A stretch of 60,849 nucleotides of DNA from Lentisphaerota bacterium (GCA_015061745.1 SUWB01000014.1:1-60849), one strand, 5' to 3'; positions 48,668-57,710 are shown, counted from the stretch's first letter. Numbers and translations: made by a program. Notes: generated by a model from the letters alone, not told the origin.

Positions 48668-50011
48668 ATGAGAAAAGTTTTTACAACAGTTGTCCTGTTT
48701 CTGCTTTTTATTACCCTTTATGCCGGTGAGTTCCGTATCGTTGCCACAACTGATCTGCACGGTAATTTACGCAATCTTGCTGCCCTTGCTCCGGCGATCC
48801 GTCAGGCAAAAGGGGATATCATCGTTGATGCCGGAGATCTGACAGGGGGAAATCTGCTTGCCGAACTGGACGGCGGACGTTCTATGATACAGGCTTTGAA
48901 TATGCTCAACTACCATTTCAGAGTGCCGGGGAATCACGACTTTGATGTGCCTTTTAATGACTTTGTCGCTTTGCTCAGAAATTTCAAAGGGACTACCCTC
49001 GGAGCCGATTGGAAGTGGGGGTCTGAAAGGGGCGTCCTCTGCAAGGTGGTGCACAAAGGAAAGTTTCAAGTGGGGGTCATCGGTATGACTGAAAGTGCAC
49101 TTGACCGCAGGCATCTGCCGGTTAAAGGGGCTCCTGTCACTGTTCCGTGGGAAAAAGTTATGGCTTCTGCTTTGAAAGAACTCCGCAAAGCAAAGGTCAA
49201 TTGTATCGTGCTGATCTGGCATCAGGGAATCAATCCTTCCCGGTTCAGTGCCCAGCAAATCGCCCGCTTTTTTCCTGAAACAGATCTGGTCATAGGGGGA
49301 CATACACATCAGGAAAATGCCGGACTCCGCAAGAAAAGGACTCTTTTTGTCCAGCCGGGAGCTCACGGCAGTTCTGCCGCCCTTGTGAAAATATTTTTTA
49401 ATGACAAAACTTTGAAAGTCGAAAGAATGGAATCCGCACTGCTGCGGGGAGAAATTCAAAAGAGTGCTCCCGATCTTGCGGCGTTGAATAAGCGTGCCGT
49501 AAAGCCCTTTTATAAGACGATCTACCGGAAAATATGCCGTAAAGGGGATTTGAACAGCAGAAATTTTCCCGGCTTGGGGGCTTATGCCATTTGCTGCGCC
49601 GGAAAAACCAGGAGTGCTGTTTTTGTTGCCAACACTCCTGAACCCTCCGTGGCTCAGGGCAATTTGTTCAAGGATCTTTTCCGCCTTATGCCCTACCGCA
49701 ATACCTTATGTACTGTCGAATTGACCAGAGAGGAATTGAGGCACCTTCTGGACGATCTTGAGCGTAACAACCGGAAATACAAACGTATTATGGGCGTATA
49801 CGGCTTTCGGTGGTCTCCCGGCAGCCGCCACCGCAAAGGGGTGCTTGAAGCCCCTGAAAAAATCTCTGTTACAGTGAACAGTTACCTTATGACAGCTTCA
49901 CCGGTACTCAAAAAGATCCTGCCGGATACCAAACGCTGGAAAGCTCTCCATATCGTTGAAAGAGATGCTGTACAACATTTCCTTGAAGAACGGCTGCACC
50001 GGAAACCCTGA
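48668..50011 (+). CDS. Secreted metallophosphoesterase of the 5'-nucleotidase (UshA) family
   Basis: The 447-residue protein has a signal peptide (about 1-19), then metallophosphoesterase motifs: TTDLHGNL, DAGDLTGGN, VPGNHDFD, an H in LIWHQG and GGHTHQ, which together build the two-metal centre. The C-terminal domain (about 280-447) includes FVANTPEPSVAQGNLFKDLFRLMPYRNTLCTVELT, matching the substrate domain of 5'-nucleotidase-like enzymes. It likely releases phosphate from nucleotides or sugar nucleotides outside the cytoplasm. It is convergent with the branching enzyme gene, only 20 bases apart. Confidence 0.88.
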   Translation: MRKVFTTVVLFLLFITLYAGEFRIVATTDLHGNLRNLAALAPAIRQAKGDIIVDAGDLTGGNLLAELDGGRSMIQALNMLNYHFRVPGNHDFDVPFNDFVALLRNFKGTTLGADWKWGSERGVLCKVVHKGKFQVGVIGMTESALDRRHLPVKGAPVTVPWEKVMASALKELRKAKVNCIVLIWHQGINPSRFSAQQIARFFPETDLVIGGHTHQENAGLRKKRTLFVQPGAHGSSAALVKIFFNDKTLKVERMESALLRGEIQKSAPDLAALNKRAVKPFYKTIYRKICRKGDLNSRNFPGLGAYAICCAGKTRSAVFVANTPEPSVAQGNLFKDLFRLMPYRNTLCTVELTREELRHLLDDLERNNRKYKRIMGVYGFRWSPGSRHRKGVLEAPEKISVTVNSYLMTASPVLKKILPDTKRWKALHIVERDAVQHFLEERLHRKP

Positions 50012-50031
50012 GTTTTCTCTTGAGAAACTCC

Positions 50032-52035
50032 TCAGTGTGTCACCCGTTTCAACACCAATGCAGTACGGCAGGGCAGATAAACGGTCAGTTTTGTTCCTGT
50101 GGGCGTTTTGACGGTCCAGTAACGGTGAGGAAATTCCACATTGCCGAAACCGTCGAACTCCGGACAGTCGGAACAAAGGACTGCTTCATATTCTCCCGGC
50201 AATGCTTCAAAGGAGTAATCCGCCTGAGAACAGCCGGGGTGGAAATTAAAGAGAAACCAGTAGGTGCCCCGTTCAAAAATAAGGATCTTTGCCTCTTTGT
50301 CGATACGGGCACACTGGGGGGCAGCTTCATAGAATCCGGGGGTGCCCGCAAGTTTCATTACCGCCCGGTCGAATTTCAGCAAAGCTCCGAAACGCAGATT
50401 GGGGTCCTCACTCAAACTCCACTGGCGGCGGGCGTGTTTGAAAGACCAGTTGTTCCCCTCACGGGGAAAATCTATCCACTCAGGATGACCGAATTCATTG
50501 CCCATAAAGTTGAGATATCCGAACTGGCCTGTGGCAGCTGTGGCAAGACGCATCATCTTATGCAGAGCCATTGCACGGTCGATAACAGGATTTCCGGAGT
50601 TCAAATGCATAGCAAAATAAATTTCCTGTCCCGTCATCGTAAAGAAAGCACTTTTGCCCCCTACAAGAGCCTGATCGTGGCACTCCACATAACTGATAGT
50701 CCGTTCATCCCGGCGGTGATTGGTCAGTTCGTGGTAAAGTTGAAAGAGATCCCATTCCTCATCCCGCAGATCCAGCATCTTGAACCAGTGATCGGTCACT
50801 CCCATAGCCATACGGAAATCAAATCCGATTCCCCCTTCCTGCTGCGGAGCGGCCAGACCGGGCATACCGCTCACATCTTCGGCAATGGTCACGGCATCGG
50901 GACGGAGCTGATGAATCACCTGATTGGCAAGTGTCAGATAGGCAAGCGCATCTTCGTCCACATTGCCGTCAAAGTATTCGTGCATCTGCGAAAAATGACG
51001 GTTGATCCCGTGGTCAAAGTAAAGCATACTGGTGACACCGTCAAAACGGAATCCGTCAATATTGTATTCCTCAAGCCAGAAACGGCAGTTGGAAAGCAGC
51101 AGCTGGAGCACTTCAAGTTTGGAATAATCAAAGCACAGTGAATCCCAGGTGGGGTGGATACCCCTTATGCCTTCGTGAAAATAGGTATTGACACTGCCGT
51201 CGATACGGGCAAGGCCTTCAGCTTCATTGCGGACTGCGTGGGAGTGGACAAGGTCGATTATGACCCGCAGATTCATTCCGTGAGCGGCATCGACCAGTTC
51301 CTTGAACTCTTCGGGTGTCCCGAAACGGTCGGCAATGGCAAAAAAGTTGGCGACGTGATAGCCGAAACTGGCATAATAAGGGTGATTCACCACGGCCATA
51401 AGCTGTAAAGTGTTGTATCCGGCAGCTGCCACACGGGGCAGGATCTTTTCCCGGAATTCTTTGAAAGTGCCGATTTTTTCCTCCTCCTGAGCCATTCCGA
51501 TGTGGGCTTCGTAGATCAATGTCCCCTCCGGACGGGGAGGTGCGGGGTTCTTGAAAATATAAGGTTCTTCAGGATCCCAGACGACGGCGGTAAAGAGTTT
51601 GGAGTTTTCATCCTGACTGACTTTTCGGGTGTAGGCAGGGAGCCGCAGCCCTGAGCCCCCGGGCCATTCCACAAGCATTGCGTAGTGCATACCGTGGTGC
51701 AGAGATTCAAGGGGAAGCTGAAGTTCTTTAACGCCGTGGTCGAGGTTTTTAAGGCGGTATTCATCTTTGACTTCCCAGTTTGAAAAGTCTCCCACAAGCG
51801 TAATGGCATTGGCATTGGGGGCCCATTCTCTGAAAATCCACTGGGTGCGGCTTTTGTGAAGTCCGAAAAAATTGTGTCCTGAAGCAAAATCTTTAAGGGG
51901 GATCTTATTGCCGGTCAGCCGGGTCAAAAGTTGTTCGATCCGGTTGCGCCGGGCGGCGATCTGAGGGGCGAAAGGTTCAAGGCAAGGATCGCTTCCAAAG
52001 GGGATCGGAACGTTCAGGCAGAGATTTTTTTTCAT
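50032..52035 (-). CDS. 1,4-alpha-glucan branching enzyme (GH13, eukaryote-like branch)
   Basis: The 667-residue protein has an N-terminal CBM48-type domain (WIFREWAPNANAITLVGDFSNW) and a GH13 barrel: YEAHIGM, VIIDLVHSHA, DGFRFDGVTSM (nucleophile Asp), IAEDVSG (acid/base Glu) and YVECHDQALVGGK (third acidic residue). The C-terminal beta domain follows. The closeness of these motifs to plant/animal branching enzymes suggests the GH13_8-type branch. It adds alpha-1,6 branches to glycogen. No glgA, glgC or glgP is nearby. The ATG at 52035 has AAGGTG before it; a GTG at 52044 is possible. Confidence 0.88.
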   Translation of the reverse strand: MKKNLCLNVPIPFGSDPCLEPFAPQIAARRNRIEQLLTRLTGNKIPLKDFASGHNFFGLHKSRTQWIFREWAPNANAITLVGDFSNWEVKDEYRLKNLDHGVKELQLPLESLHHGMHYAMLVEWPGGSGLRLPAYTRKVSQDENSKLFTAVVWDPEEPYIFKNPAPPRPEGTLIYEAHIGMAQEEEKIGTFKEFREKILPRVAAAGYNTLQLMAVVNHPYYASFGYHVANFFAIADRFGTPEEFKELVDAAHGMNLRVIIDLVHSHAVRNEAEGLARIDGSVNTYFHEGIRGIHPTWDSLCFDYSKLEVLQLLLSNCRFWLEEYNIDGFRFDGVTSMLYFDHGINRHFSQMHEYFDGNVDEDALAYLTLANQVIHQLRPDAVTIAEDVSGMPGLAAPQQEGGIGFDFRMAMGVTDHWFKMLDLRDEEWDLFQLYHELTNHRRDERTISYVECHDQALVGGKSAFFTMTGQEIYFAMHLNSGNPVIDRAMALHKMMRLATAATGQFGYLNFMGNEFGHPEWIDFPREGNNWSFKHARRQWSLSEDPNLRFGALLKFDRAVMKLAGTPGFYEAAPQCARIDKEAKILIFERGTYWFLFNFHPGCSQADYSFEALPGEYEAVLCSDCPEFDGFGNVEFPHRYWTVKTPTGTKLTVYLPCRTALVLKRVTH

Positions 52036-52082
52036 AGTGGACACCTTGATCTGTTATCTGAAATTTCAGCTTCTCCTGCTCT

Positions 52083-52111
52083 ATTATAACACAAGGAAAG
52101 GAAAATGTCAA
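52083..52111 (-). promoter_or_regulatory. Consensus promoter of the branching enzyme gene
   Basis: On the minus strand TTGACA, 17 bp and TATAAT, a perfect match to the sigma-70 consensus, about 48 bases before the start. Confidence 0.8.
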
Positions 52112-52132
52112 GTCTTTTCCGGAATTTTTGAT

Positions 52133-52161
52133 TTGAATTTGTTTGCAGCACAGGTTATATT
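52133..52161 (+). promoter_or_regulatory. Promoter of the flavin reductase-like gene
   Basis: TTGAAT, 17 bp and TATATT, about 38 bases before the start and back to back with the branching enzyme promoter. Confidence 0.7.
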
Positions 52162-52198
52162 AACTGCAAAAGTCATTATCTTTAAGGAGGATTCACTG

Positions 52199-52762
52199 AT
52201 GCGTAAAAATTTCGGAGCCCAAACCTGGCTTTTCCCTATGCCCGTCCTTATTATCGGAACTTACAGCGACGGAGATCTCCCCAATGCTATGAATGCCGCC
52301 TGGGGAGGTATCCACGATCATAACCAGATCGCTGTCTGTATCGATCCCCCTCACAAAACGGCGGAAAATCTCCTCAAAAGAGGATTTTTTACTGTCAGCT
52401 GCGGCACAGCAGAACGGGTCGTTGAATGTGACTATGTGGGTATCGTTTCAGGAAATGACGAACCCCGGAAAATCGCCGCTGCCAATCTGCACGCACGCAA
52501 AGGAGAATTTGCAGATGCTCCGGTGTTTGATGAATTTCCCGTTGCACTTGAGTGCAAACTTGTCAGCTTTGACCCAAAAACCGGCTGCACCGTAGGGGAA
52601 ATTCTCAACGTAACTGCTGATGAATCTGTCCTCGATGAAAAGGGAAATATCACTTTTGATAAGTTCCACCCCCTGATCTATGACCCCGTCAGCCATAACT
52701 ACTACTCCGTCGGAACCACCGCCGGAAAAGCCTTCTGCGACGGCAAAAAACTCAAAAAATAA
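52199..52762 (+). CDS. Flavin reductase-like / flavoredoxin-type FMN-binding protein
   Basis: The 187-residue protein fits the flavin reductase-like domain: MPVLIIGTYSDGDLPNAMNAAWGGI, VCIDPPHKTAENLLKRGFFTVSCG, and a C-terminal FDKFHPLIYDPVSHNYYSVG. Relatives bind FMN and accept electrons in anaerobes. The ATG at 52199 has a perfect AAGGAGG, so the longer open frame from 52037 is not used. It stands alone with its own promoter; no electron partner is adjacent. Confidence 0.85.
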   Translation: MRKNFGAQTWLFPMPVLIIGTYSDGDLPNAMNAAWGGIHDHNQIAVCIDPPHKTAENLLKRGFFTVSCGTAERVVECDYVGIVSGNDEPRKIAAANLHARKGEFADAPVFDEFPVALECKLVSFDPKTGCTVGEILNVTADESVLDEKGNITFDKFHPLIYDPVSHNYYSVGTTAGKAFCDGKKLKK

Positions 52763-52766
52763 GACT

Positions 52767-52795
52767 CTGTCCCCGATAAAGGTCGGTAAAAGAAG
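52767..52795. repeat. Dispersed 3' element, copy 2
   Basis: CTGTCCCCGATAAAGGTCGG followed by TAAAAGAAG, matching the element at 39768-39795 in about 23 of 28 positions. Both copies lie 5-12 bases after a stop codon. Confidence 0.5.
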
Positions 52796-53090
52796 TGAAA
52801 GAGGCGGCAGTAGGGTATTGCCGCAAACAAAGGTTTGCAGGAGATATTGCCGGGAACGATAATTTTCAAGGCTTATGGTAATTTTAACCGGTCATACTTG
52901 AGGCTGTGTTTGATTTCTTCGGCTCCGGGGAGTTGGGGTAAGAGACACGGCAAGCGTTTCTCTTCCCCCAAGCCCCCAACTCTTTCAGCCGGGGCGGCGC
53001 AGATAGGGGGTGCAAAGGTGATACTGGATTTAGGAGGTGAAGGGCTCCGGCGGAGGATGTGTGAAGCGTTCTTTCTTAGATTACGTATCA

Positions 53091-53124
53091 CCCCTTGAGA
53101 CAGCCTTTGGCTGATCTCAAGGGG
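53091..53124. repeat. Strong hairpin
   Basis: CCCCTTGAGACAGCC pairs with GGCTGATCTCAAGGGG with one bulged base around a 3-base loop. No T run follows. Confidence 0.75.
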
Positions 53125-53169
53125 CTCTGATGCTCGGGCTCCACTTCATCTGCCCCCTGCCGGGGGCAT

Positions 53170-53191
53170 CCGCTGCGGAATACCGCAGCGG
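53170..53191. repeat. Perfect 9-bp hairpin
   Basis: CCGCTGCGG-AATA-CCGCAGCGG. Confidence 0.8.
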
Positions 53192-53453
53192 TTCATTACG
53201 TTACGCCCTGCGCGCTCGGCCTGCGGCCTTCGCCCGCTCCCGGCTCCGACCAGGGTTTTGTGTAGTTTCAGTTGGCGGGTTCTTTCACCACTGGTCAATA
53301 CACGCAAGCTGTGTAAGTCAACGCCAACGTCCGCAGACTGCCAACCGGCCAGAGGGGACTGCACTGCCCCTCCGGCGTCTGCTATGGGAAAGTGGCAGTT
53401 TTAGTCTGTGCCACACCCATTATCGCAAATTTTCGTTATAACTCACGCCTGTA

Positions 53454-53534
53454 TTTGCGAGAGAAATCTCCGGGGACGATTGTTTGTGAAAGAAATCTCC
53501 GGGGACGGTTATTTGTGAAAGATATCTCTGTCGG
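53454..53534. repeat. 29-nt tandem repeat, 2.8 copies
   Basis: Units start at 53454, 53483 and 53512. The first two share TTTGYGARAGAAATCTCCGG and GGACG; the third is shorter and diverged. Copies are directly joined without spacers, so this is a minisatellite, not a CRISPR array. Confidence 0.75.
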
Positions 53535-53634
53535 AAAAGGATTGCAAAAGCCCTGTAAGGGCGACAGAAAGACGTAACGTTATATATTTTCCTGCTGCCG
53601 CTCTTACAGAGCTTCTGAAAAAAGGCAAAAAAAA

Positions 53635-53711
53635 TGGCGAGAGAGACGGGGATCGAACCCGCAACATCCACCGTGACAGGGTGGTACTCTAACCAATTGA
53701 GCTACTCCCCC
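53635..53711 (-). tRNA. tRNA-Asp (anticodon GTC), copy 2, CCA encoded
   Basis: On the minus strand a 77-base cloverleaf starts GGGGGAGTAGCTC, with anticodon loop CTGTCAC (GTC), discriminator G and CCA. It is identical to the copy at 53775. Confidence 0.95.
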
Positions 53712-53774
53712 GCGTAAAAGAAAGAAGTTTGTGTCGCAGTTGCTGCCATCGTGTTCGCAAAGAGAACATAAAAA

Positions 53775-53851
53775 TGGCGAGAGAGACGGGGATCGAACCC
53801 GCAACATCCACCGTGACAGGGTGGTACTCTAACCAATTGAGCTACTCCCCC
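53775..53851 (-). tRNA. tRNA-Asp (anticodon GTC), copy 1, CCA encoded
   Basis: Same sequence as the copy at 53635, spaced 140 bases apart. This copy is promoter-proximal on the minus strand. Confidence 0.95.
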
Positions 53852-53889
53852 GCGACTGAAACTTATCAGTTCTGTTTCGCAGTACACAT

Positions 53890-53918
53890 AATATACACTG
53901 CATTTTTTGAAAATTCAA
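53890..53918 (-). promoter_or_regulatory. Promoter of the tRNA-Asp pair
   Basis: On the minus strand TTGAAT, 17 bp and TATATT, about 40 bases before the first tRNA-Asp. Confidence 0.7.
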
Positions 53919-53986
53919 GAAGAATTTTGAAAAAAATAGAAGTTTTTTTGACTTTCTTGGGCCGCCGTAGTGTAATTACCTCTGAA

Positions 53987-55108
53987 TTACCGGGGCAAAA
54001 CACCAGTTTTTTCCAGAAACAGTGCCGCAGCTCCCGGATACGAGGCTTTCAGGGCACGGGCACTTTTTTCTTTCAAATCTTCCGGGTTATCCAGCGCAGC
54101 AAGAAGCAGAGAATGGGCTTTTTCAACAGTCAGCTCTTTGTCGGAGACCATTTCTCCTGCTCCTGATTGAACGTAAAAACGGCCATTGTCTTCCTGGTGC
54201 CCCTCAGCAGCATAAGGATAGGGGATCAAAACCGCACTTTTGCCGAAAAGAGTCAGTTCAGCCACACTGGAACCGCCGGAACGGGAAAAAACCAGATCGG
54301 CACTGCCCAGAAATAACTCCATTCTGGGAGAACTTTCAAGGAGAAGATATTTGAAAGAACTGTTCTCATAGATTTTTTCTGTTTCAGCAAGTTTGCCTTT
54401 TCCCGTCAGGTGAATTACCTGAAAGGATTTACCTGAAAGTTTTTTCAGTGCTTCCGGTAAAGTTTTGTTCAAAGTCGCCGCCCCCTGGCTGCCCCCGAAA
54501 ATCAGTATGGTAAAAAGATCCTGTGAAAGATTTTTTCCGTATTCCTGATTGAGTCCGTCAATAGCTTCTTTGCGGGAAATGTGGCGTTTTTCTTCCAGTT
54601 CCGGGCGGATCGGCATACCGGTGCATAAGACCGGACAGCGGCAGGCCGCTGCATTGACCGCAGGAAAGGCGGTGCAAAGCAGCTTTGCCTGACGGCTCAA
54701 AAAACGGTTCGCTTTGCCTATGCGGGCGTTGCCGTCGTGCAGATACAAAGGCACTCTGAGAAAAAAAGCCGCCGCAGCAGCAGGTGCTGATGCAAAAGAA
54801 CCCATAATAAAAAGACTCCGGGGCCGCTTTTTCAGAAAACGTACCAGCGTGATCAGAAATCCTCCTGCCAGCCCCCACAGAAATTGGAGCCAGCGCAGAG
54901 GATTTTTGCCGGGGCTGGGCATCTTGGGCAGCACAAGAGAAGTTATGCCGTAGGCAGCGGCAGCTTGGCTCTGGGAAAGGGAATTGACTCCAGAAAGCAG
55001 CAAAGTAACATCTTTATCTTGTTTTTTCAGCTCGCGGGCAATACTCAAACCCGGATAAAAGTGGCCGCCGGTCCCCCCGCAGCTGATATAGTAATGGTCG
55101 TTTTTCAT
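53987..55108 (-). CDS. murG: MurG, lipid II-forming N-acetylglucosaminyltransferase
   Basis: The 373-residue protein has the MurG marks: N-terminal SCGGTGGHFYPGLSIARELK, FGGSQGAATLNKTLPEAL, and FSRSGGSSVAELTLFGKSAVLIPYPYAAEGHQEDNGRF, which hold the UDP-GlcNAc site. It adds GlcNAc to lipid I on the inner face of the membrane. Its start overlaps the ftsW stop by 4 bases, so the two are translationally coupled. Confidence 0.95.
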   Translation of the reverse strand: MKNDHYYISCGGTGGHFYPGLSIARELKKQDKDVTLLLSGVNSLSQSQAAAAYGITSLVLPKMPSPGKNPLRWLQFLWGLAGGFLITLVRFLKKRPRSLFIMGSFASAPAAAAAFFLRVPLYLHDGNARIGKANRFLSRQAKLLCTAFPAVNAAACRCPVLCTGMPIRPELEEKRHISRKEAIDGLNQEYGKNLSQDLFTILIFGGSQGAATLNKTLPEALKKLSGKSFQVIHLTGKGKLAETEKIYENSSFKYLLLESSPRMELFLGSADLVFSRSGGSSVAELTLFGKSAVLIPYPYAAEGHQEDNGRFYVQSGAGEMVSDKELTVEKAHSLLLAALDNPEDLKEKSARALKASYPGAAALFLEKTGVLPR

Positions 55109-56313
55109 TTGTTTTTCCTGAATTTACTGCGCAAAGTGTTCAAAAAAGCATCGCTGTATCCGGGGTGCAGAGTTTCCATTGCCACTGACAAAAGAAGGGA
55201 GACCGCTACGATCGAAGCAAAGACATTGCTGCCGCCGTAACTGATGAAAGGGGCAGGCATCCCCTTGGTCGGTGCACTGCCGGAAACCACCGCAAGATTG
55301 ATGGTCGCCTGAAGCTGGATCGCCATAGCAAGTCCGAAAGCCAGAAGCATACCCAGTTTTGAACGGGCCGCCACAGCAATGCGGACAGCAAAAAAGCCCC
55401 ACATCAAATAAAGCAGGATCACCAGCCAGATCGTCACCAGCCCCAATTCCTCTCCGACGATGGCAAGAATAAAGTCCGTGTGCTGTTCCGGCAGATAACG
55501 GATCTTGAGACGGCTTTCACCCAGGCCCCGGCCGAACCAGCCCCCGGAACCCAGGGCCATCAGCGAGCGGTCGAGCTGATACCCCGCCCCCAAAGCATCT
55601 TTGGCAGGGTCAAAGATTGTCATTACCCGCGAAAGACGTTCAGGGTCTTTCACAACCTGAAAAATAAAGTATGCGATCGCTGCTCCGCCGCCCGCCAGAA
55701 CATAGCGCAGCTGAAGGCCTGCCGCAAGCATAATAGCTCCCGCTGAACTCAGGATCAGCAGGGAGGTACCCATATCTTTGCCCGCCCAAACCAATCCGCA
55801 GGTGATGCCGATGTAAATCGTCAGAGGGATAATACCGTTGACGTGGCGGAACTTGGAAAAAAATCTCGAAAAATAGGTGCAGTATCCTGCAGTAAACATA
55901 CACAGAGCGATTTTTGCCAGTTCCGAAGGCTGCAGGGAAGCTTCTCCCAAACCGGGCAAAGGAAAACGGATCCACCGTCTGGCTCCATTGACAGGAGCAT
56001 AAAAGAGGGCAATAATCAGCAATCCCCAGCAAACCAGCAGCCAGATGCCGCGGAAACGGCAGATGCGCTGATAGCCCAGACCAAAGAGTATCGCTCCCGT
56101 GCCGAAACCGGCAAAGATCCAGATCAGCTGCTTTTTGAAATAGCTGATGCCGCTCAGAGGGAAACTTGCCGAATAAAGCATCGTCAGACCAAAGGCAAGC
56201 AGAAAAATCGTTACGACGAGCAGCCCCAATGCACTGACGGCACTGTCAGGCAGTTTTTCTTCTGCTGCAATCAGATGACCGGGTAAACGCTCAGTATGTA
56301 TATGCAATGCCAT
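55105..56313 (-). CDS. ftsW: FtsW, septal peptidoglycan glycosyltransferase of the SEDS family
   Basis: The 402-residue protein has about ten membrane helices and the SEDS motifs NGARRWIRFP, QPSELAKIAL, GKDMGTSLLI, LPEQHTDFI and PAPFISYGGSNV. It polymerises septal murein with a partner PBP. In many bacteria ftsW precedes murG, as here. AAGGTG stands before the ATG. The gene upstream is a UDP-sugar pyrophosphorylase. Confidence 0.94.
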   Translation of the reverse strand: MALHIHTERLPGHLIAAEEKLPDSAVSALGLLVVTIFLLAFGLTMLYSASFPLSGISYFKKQLIWIFAGFGTGAILFGLGYQRICRFRGIWLLVCWGLLIIALFYAPVNGARRWIRFPLPGLGEASLQPSELAKIALCMFTAGYCTYFSRFFSKFRHVNGIIPLTIYIGITCGLVWAGKDMGTSLLILSSAGAIMLAAGLQLRYVLAGGGAAIAYFIFQVVKDPERLSRVMTIFDPAKDALGAGYQLDRSLMALGSGGWFGRGLGESRLKIRYLPEQHTDFILAIVGEELGLVTIWLVILLYLMWGFFAVRIAVAARSKLGMLLAFGLAMAIQLQATINLAVVSGSAPTKGMPAPFISYGGSNVFASIVAVSLLLSVAMETLHPGYSDAFLNTLRSKFRKNK

Positions 56314-56333
56314 ATTAACACCTTGAACGCTTG

Positions 56334-57710
56334 TCAGCCGATAACCATTTCAATACCGGAACGGATGGCAGTCAGACCGAGTTCGGCTGCCAATTTGCAG
56401 CCATCGGCATCATCCAGTACTTTCCGGGGATCGATTTCGATTTTTGCACCATCTTCCACGGTGATTCCGGCGGCACGCAGACGGCGGATATCACGGGCAA
56501 TGAGCATCTCCCGGCAGCTTTCCACGGAGTCAACACCCGTGGGATTTTTGGTGGGGGCAAACATCTCTGCCCGGTCCCCTTCAAGGACAAGTGTCGTCCG
56601 GGCAAGTGAAAGAGCATCAAAAATAAAGGACTCAAGTTTGACGCCGTTGGGCTGTTCCGGTTTGGGGTCGGTAATGGAGGGGATCTTTTTGTCCGCCCGG
56701 TGCCAGGGCAGGTCGAGGCGGCCGGAGAGGGTGAGCTGCTCCACAAATTCGCGGCTTATGACGTGGATGGCGGGACTGCCGGAAATGAAACGCAATGTGC
56801 CGTCAGGATTGGTGGATTCGGCAAGCTCGGCGGGCAGATCGCTGTATTCAATGATTTGCAGACGGCCGTTGCAGACGCAGAAATTGCCCAGTTTTTCAAA
56901 GGCATTGGTCTTGGCCAGCATAATGGCACTCATTTCTGAATTTCTGAGTGCGTGCATACCGATGAAAAGAGGATTGACCACCGGGACAAGAGGATTGTCC
57001 ACCTGGAAATAAGAGATATATTCAACGCCATCCTGTTTCATCTGTTCCAGAGCACCGGATTTGCGCAGTGCCAGCAGCGTTCCGCCGTGGCCGTCGGGCG
57101 AAAGTGCAAGGGAGTCAGGGGAACTCATCAGAATCTTGCCGTCGTAACCGATGGCGGGCATCGTGCCCTGTGTGAAAAAGAATACCTGATCTTCACGCAG
57201 CCCGAGATTGTTTCTTTCACGGAAAAATTCTTCTGTCGCCTGACGGTTGAGGGCACTGGTCATAACATACCAGCGGATGGGAGCACCATATTTTTCTTCG
57301 GCACGGGCAATGCTTTGGGCAAAGTATTCAAAGAGAGTGCGGCCGGACACGGGACCGATAGGATAAGTCCCTTTGGGCGCATCAAAGCCCAGACGGGTCC
57401 CCTGACCGCCGGCAACGGTGAGACAGGCAACTTTGCCGGACTTGAGCATTTCAATCCCCAGAGCTTCGGCCTTTTCTTTTTCGGCCTTTTCTTCAGCGGT
57501 GCGGGGGACGAGGGGAAAATAGGGGGCAGGCTGAACATCGGCCGGAATCTGCACATCGGGCTTTTTCAAAACGTAATCAGCAATCAAACGGGGCAGATTT
57601 TCCCAGTCGATAGCGGCAAGCTGGTCGGCAAGCTGAGGCGAATCATAGGCAAGAAGATGGGCTTGACCGGCTTTTTCGATGGCGGTCCGGAGGGCGGGTG
57701 AAAGATTCAT
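56334..57710 (-). CDS. UDPGP-family pyrophosphorylase, UDP-GlcNAc (UAP/AGX)-like
   Basis: The 458-residue protein carries TVAGGQGTRLGFDAPKGTYPI, the uridylyltransferase loop with the eukaryotic UAP look, then WYVMTSALNRQATEEFF, FFTQGTMPAI, SPDGHGGTLLALRKSG and YFQVDNPLVPVVNPLFIG. This is the UDP-N-acetylhexosamine pyrophosphorylase branch rather than bacterial GlmU. It would make UDP-GlcNAc (or a related UDP-sugar) from the sugar-1-phosphate and UTP. It leads an operon with ftsW (20-base gap) and murG, which use UDP-GlcNAc downstream, so the operon logic supports this role. Confidence 0.85.
   Translation of the reverse strand: MNLSPALRTAIEKAGQAHLLAYDSPQLADQLAAIDWENLPRLIADYVLKKPDVQIPADVQPAPYFPLVPRTAEEKAEKEKAEALGIEMLKSGKVACLTVAGGQGTRLGFDAPKGTYPIGPVSGRTLFEYFAQSIARAEEKYGAPIRWYVMTSALNRQATEEFFRERNNLGLREDQVFFFTQGTMPAIGYDGKILMSSPDSLALSPDGHGGTLLALRKSGALEQMKQDGVEYISYFQVDNPLVPVVNPLFIGMHALRNSEMSAIMLAKTNAFEKLGNFCVCNGRLQIIEYSDLPAELAESTNPDGTLRFISGSPAIHVISREFVEQLTLSGRLDLPWHRADKKIPSITDPKPEQPNGVKLESFIFDALSLARTTLVLEGDRAEMFAPTKNPTGVDSVESCREMLIARDIRRLRAAGITVEDGAKIEIDPRKVLDDADGCKLAAELGLTAIRSGIEMVIG

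Larger units (their letters stand above)
52763..53634. other. Long non-coding stretch rich in hairpins
   Basis: About 870 bases without a convincing gene; open frames here have no RBS or family features. Structures seen: GCGGCA..TGCCGC near 52802-52822; a 13-base inverted repeat with one mismatch (52933-52945, 52959-52971) similar in composition to the pseudopilin-leader palindromes; strong stems at 53091-53124 and 53170-53191; GCCCCC/GGGGGC at 53152-53167; and a 29-nt tandem repeat at 53454-53534. I see no tmRNA, RNase P or SRP RNA signature. It may be debris of mobile or repetitive DNA, or an unknown structured RNA. Confidence 0.5.

Noticed and set aside
52037..52198. 54-residue N-terminal extension of the flavin reductase-like protein
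   Set aside because: The extension overlaps both divergent promoters, whereas the ATG at 52199 has a perfect AAGGAGG and the family start.
53129..53441. 103-codon open frame in the hairpin-rich gap
   Set aside because: It is read through strong palindromes, rich in Arg/Ala/Ser, lacks a ribosome site and resembles chance translation of structured DNA.
53454..53534. 29-nt repeats as a CRISPR array
   Set aside because: The repeats are directly joined without spacers, and no cas gene is present.
52763..53634. tmRNA, RNase P RNA or SRP RNA in the long gap near the tRNA genes
   Set aside because: No tRNA-like ends, tag peptide frame, P4 helix sequence or SRP loop motif could be found.
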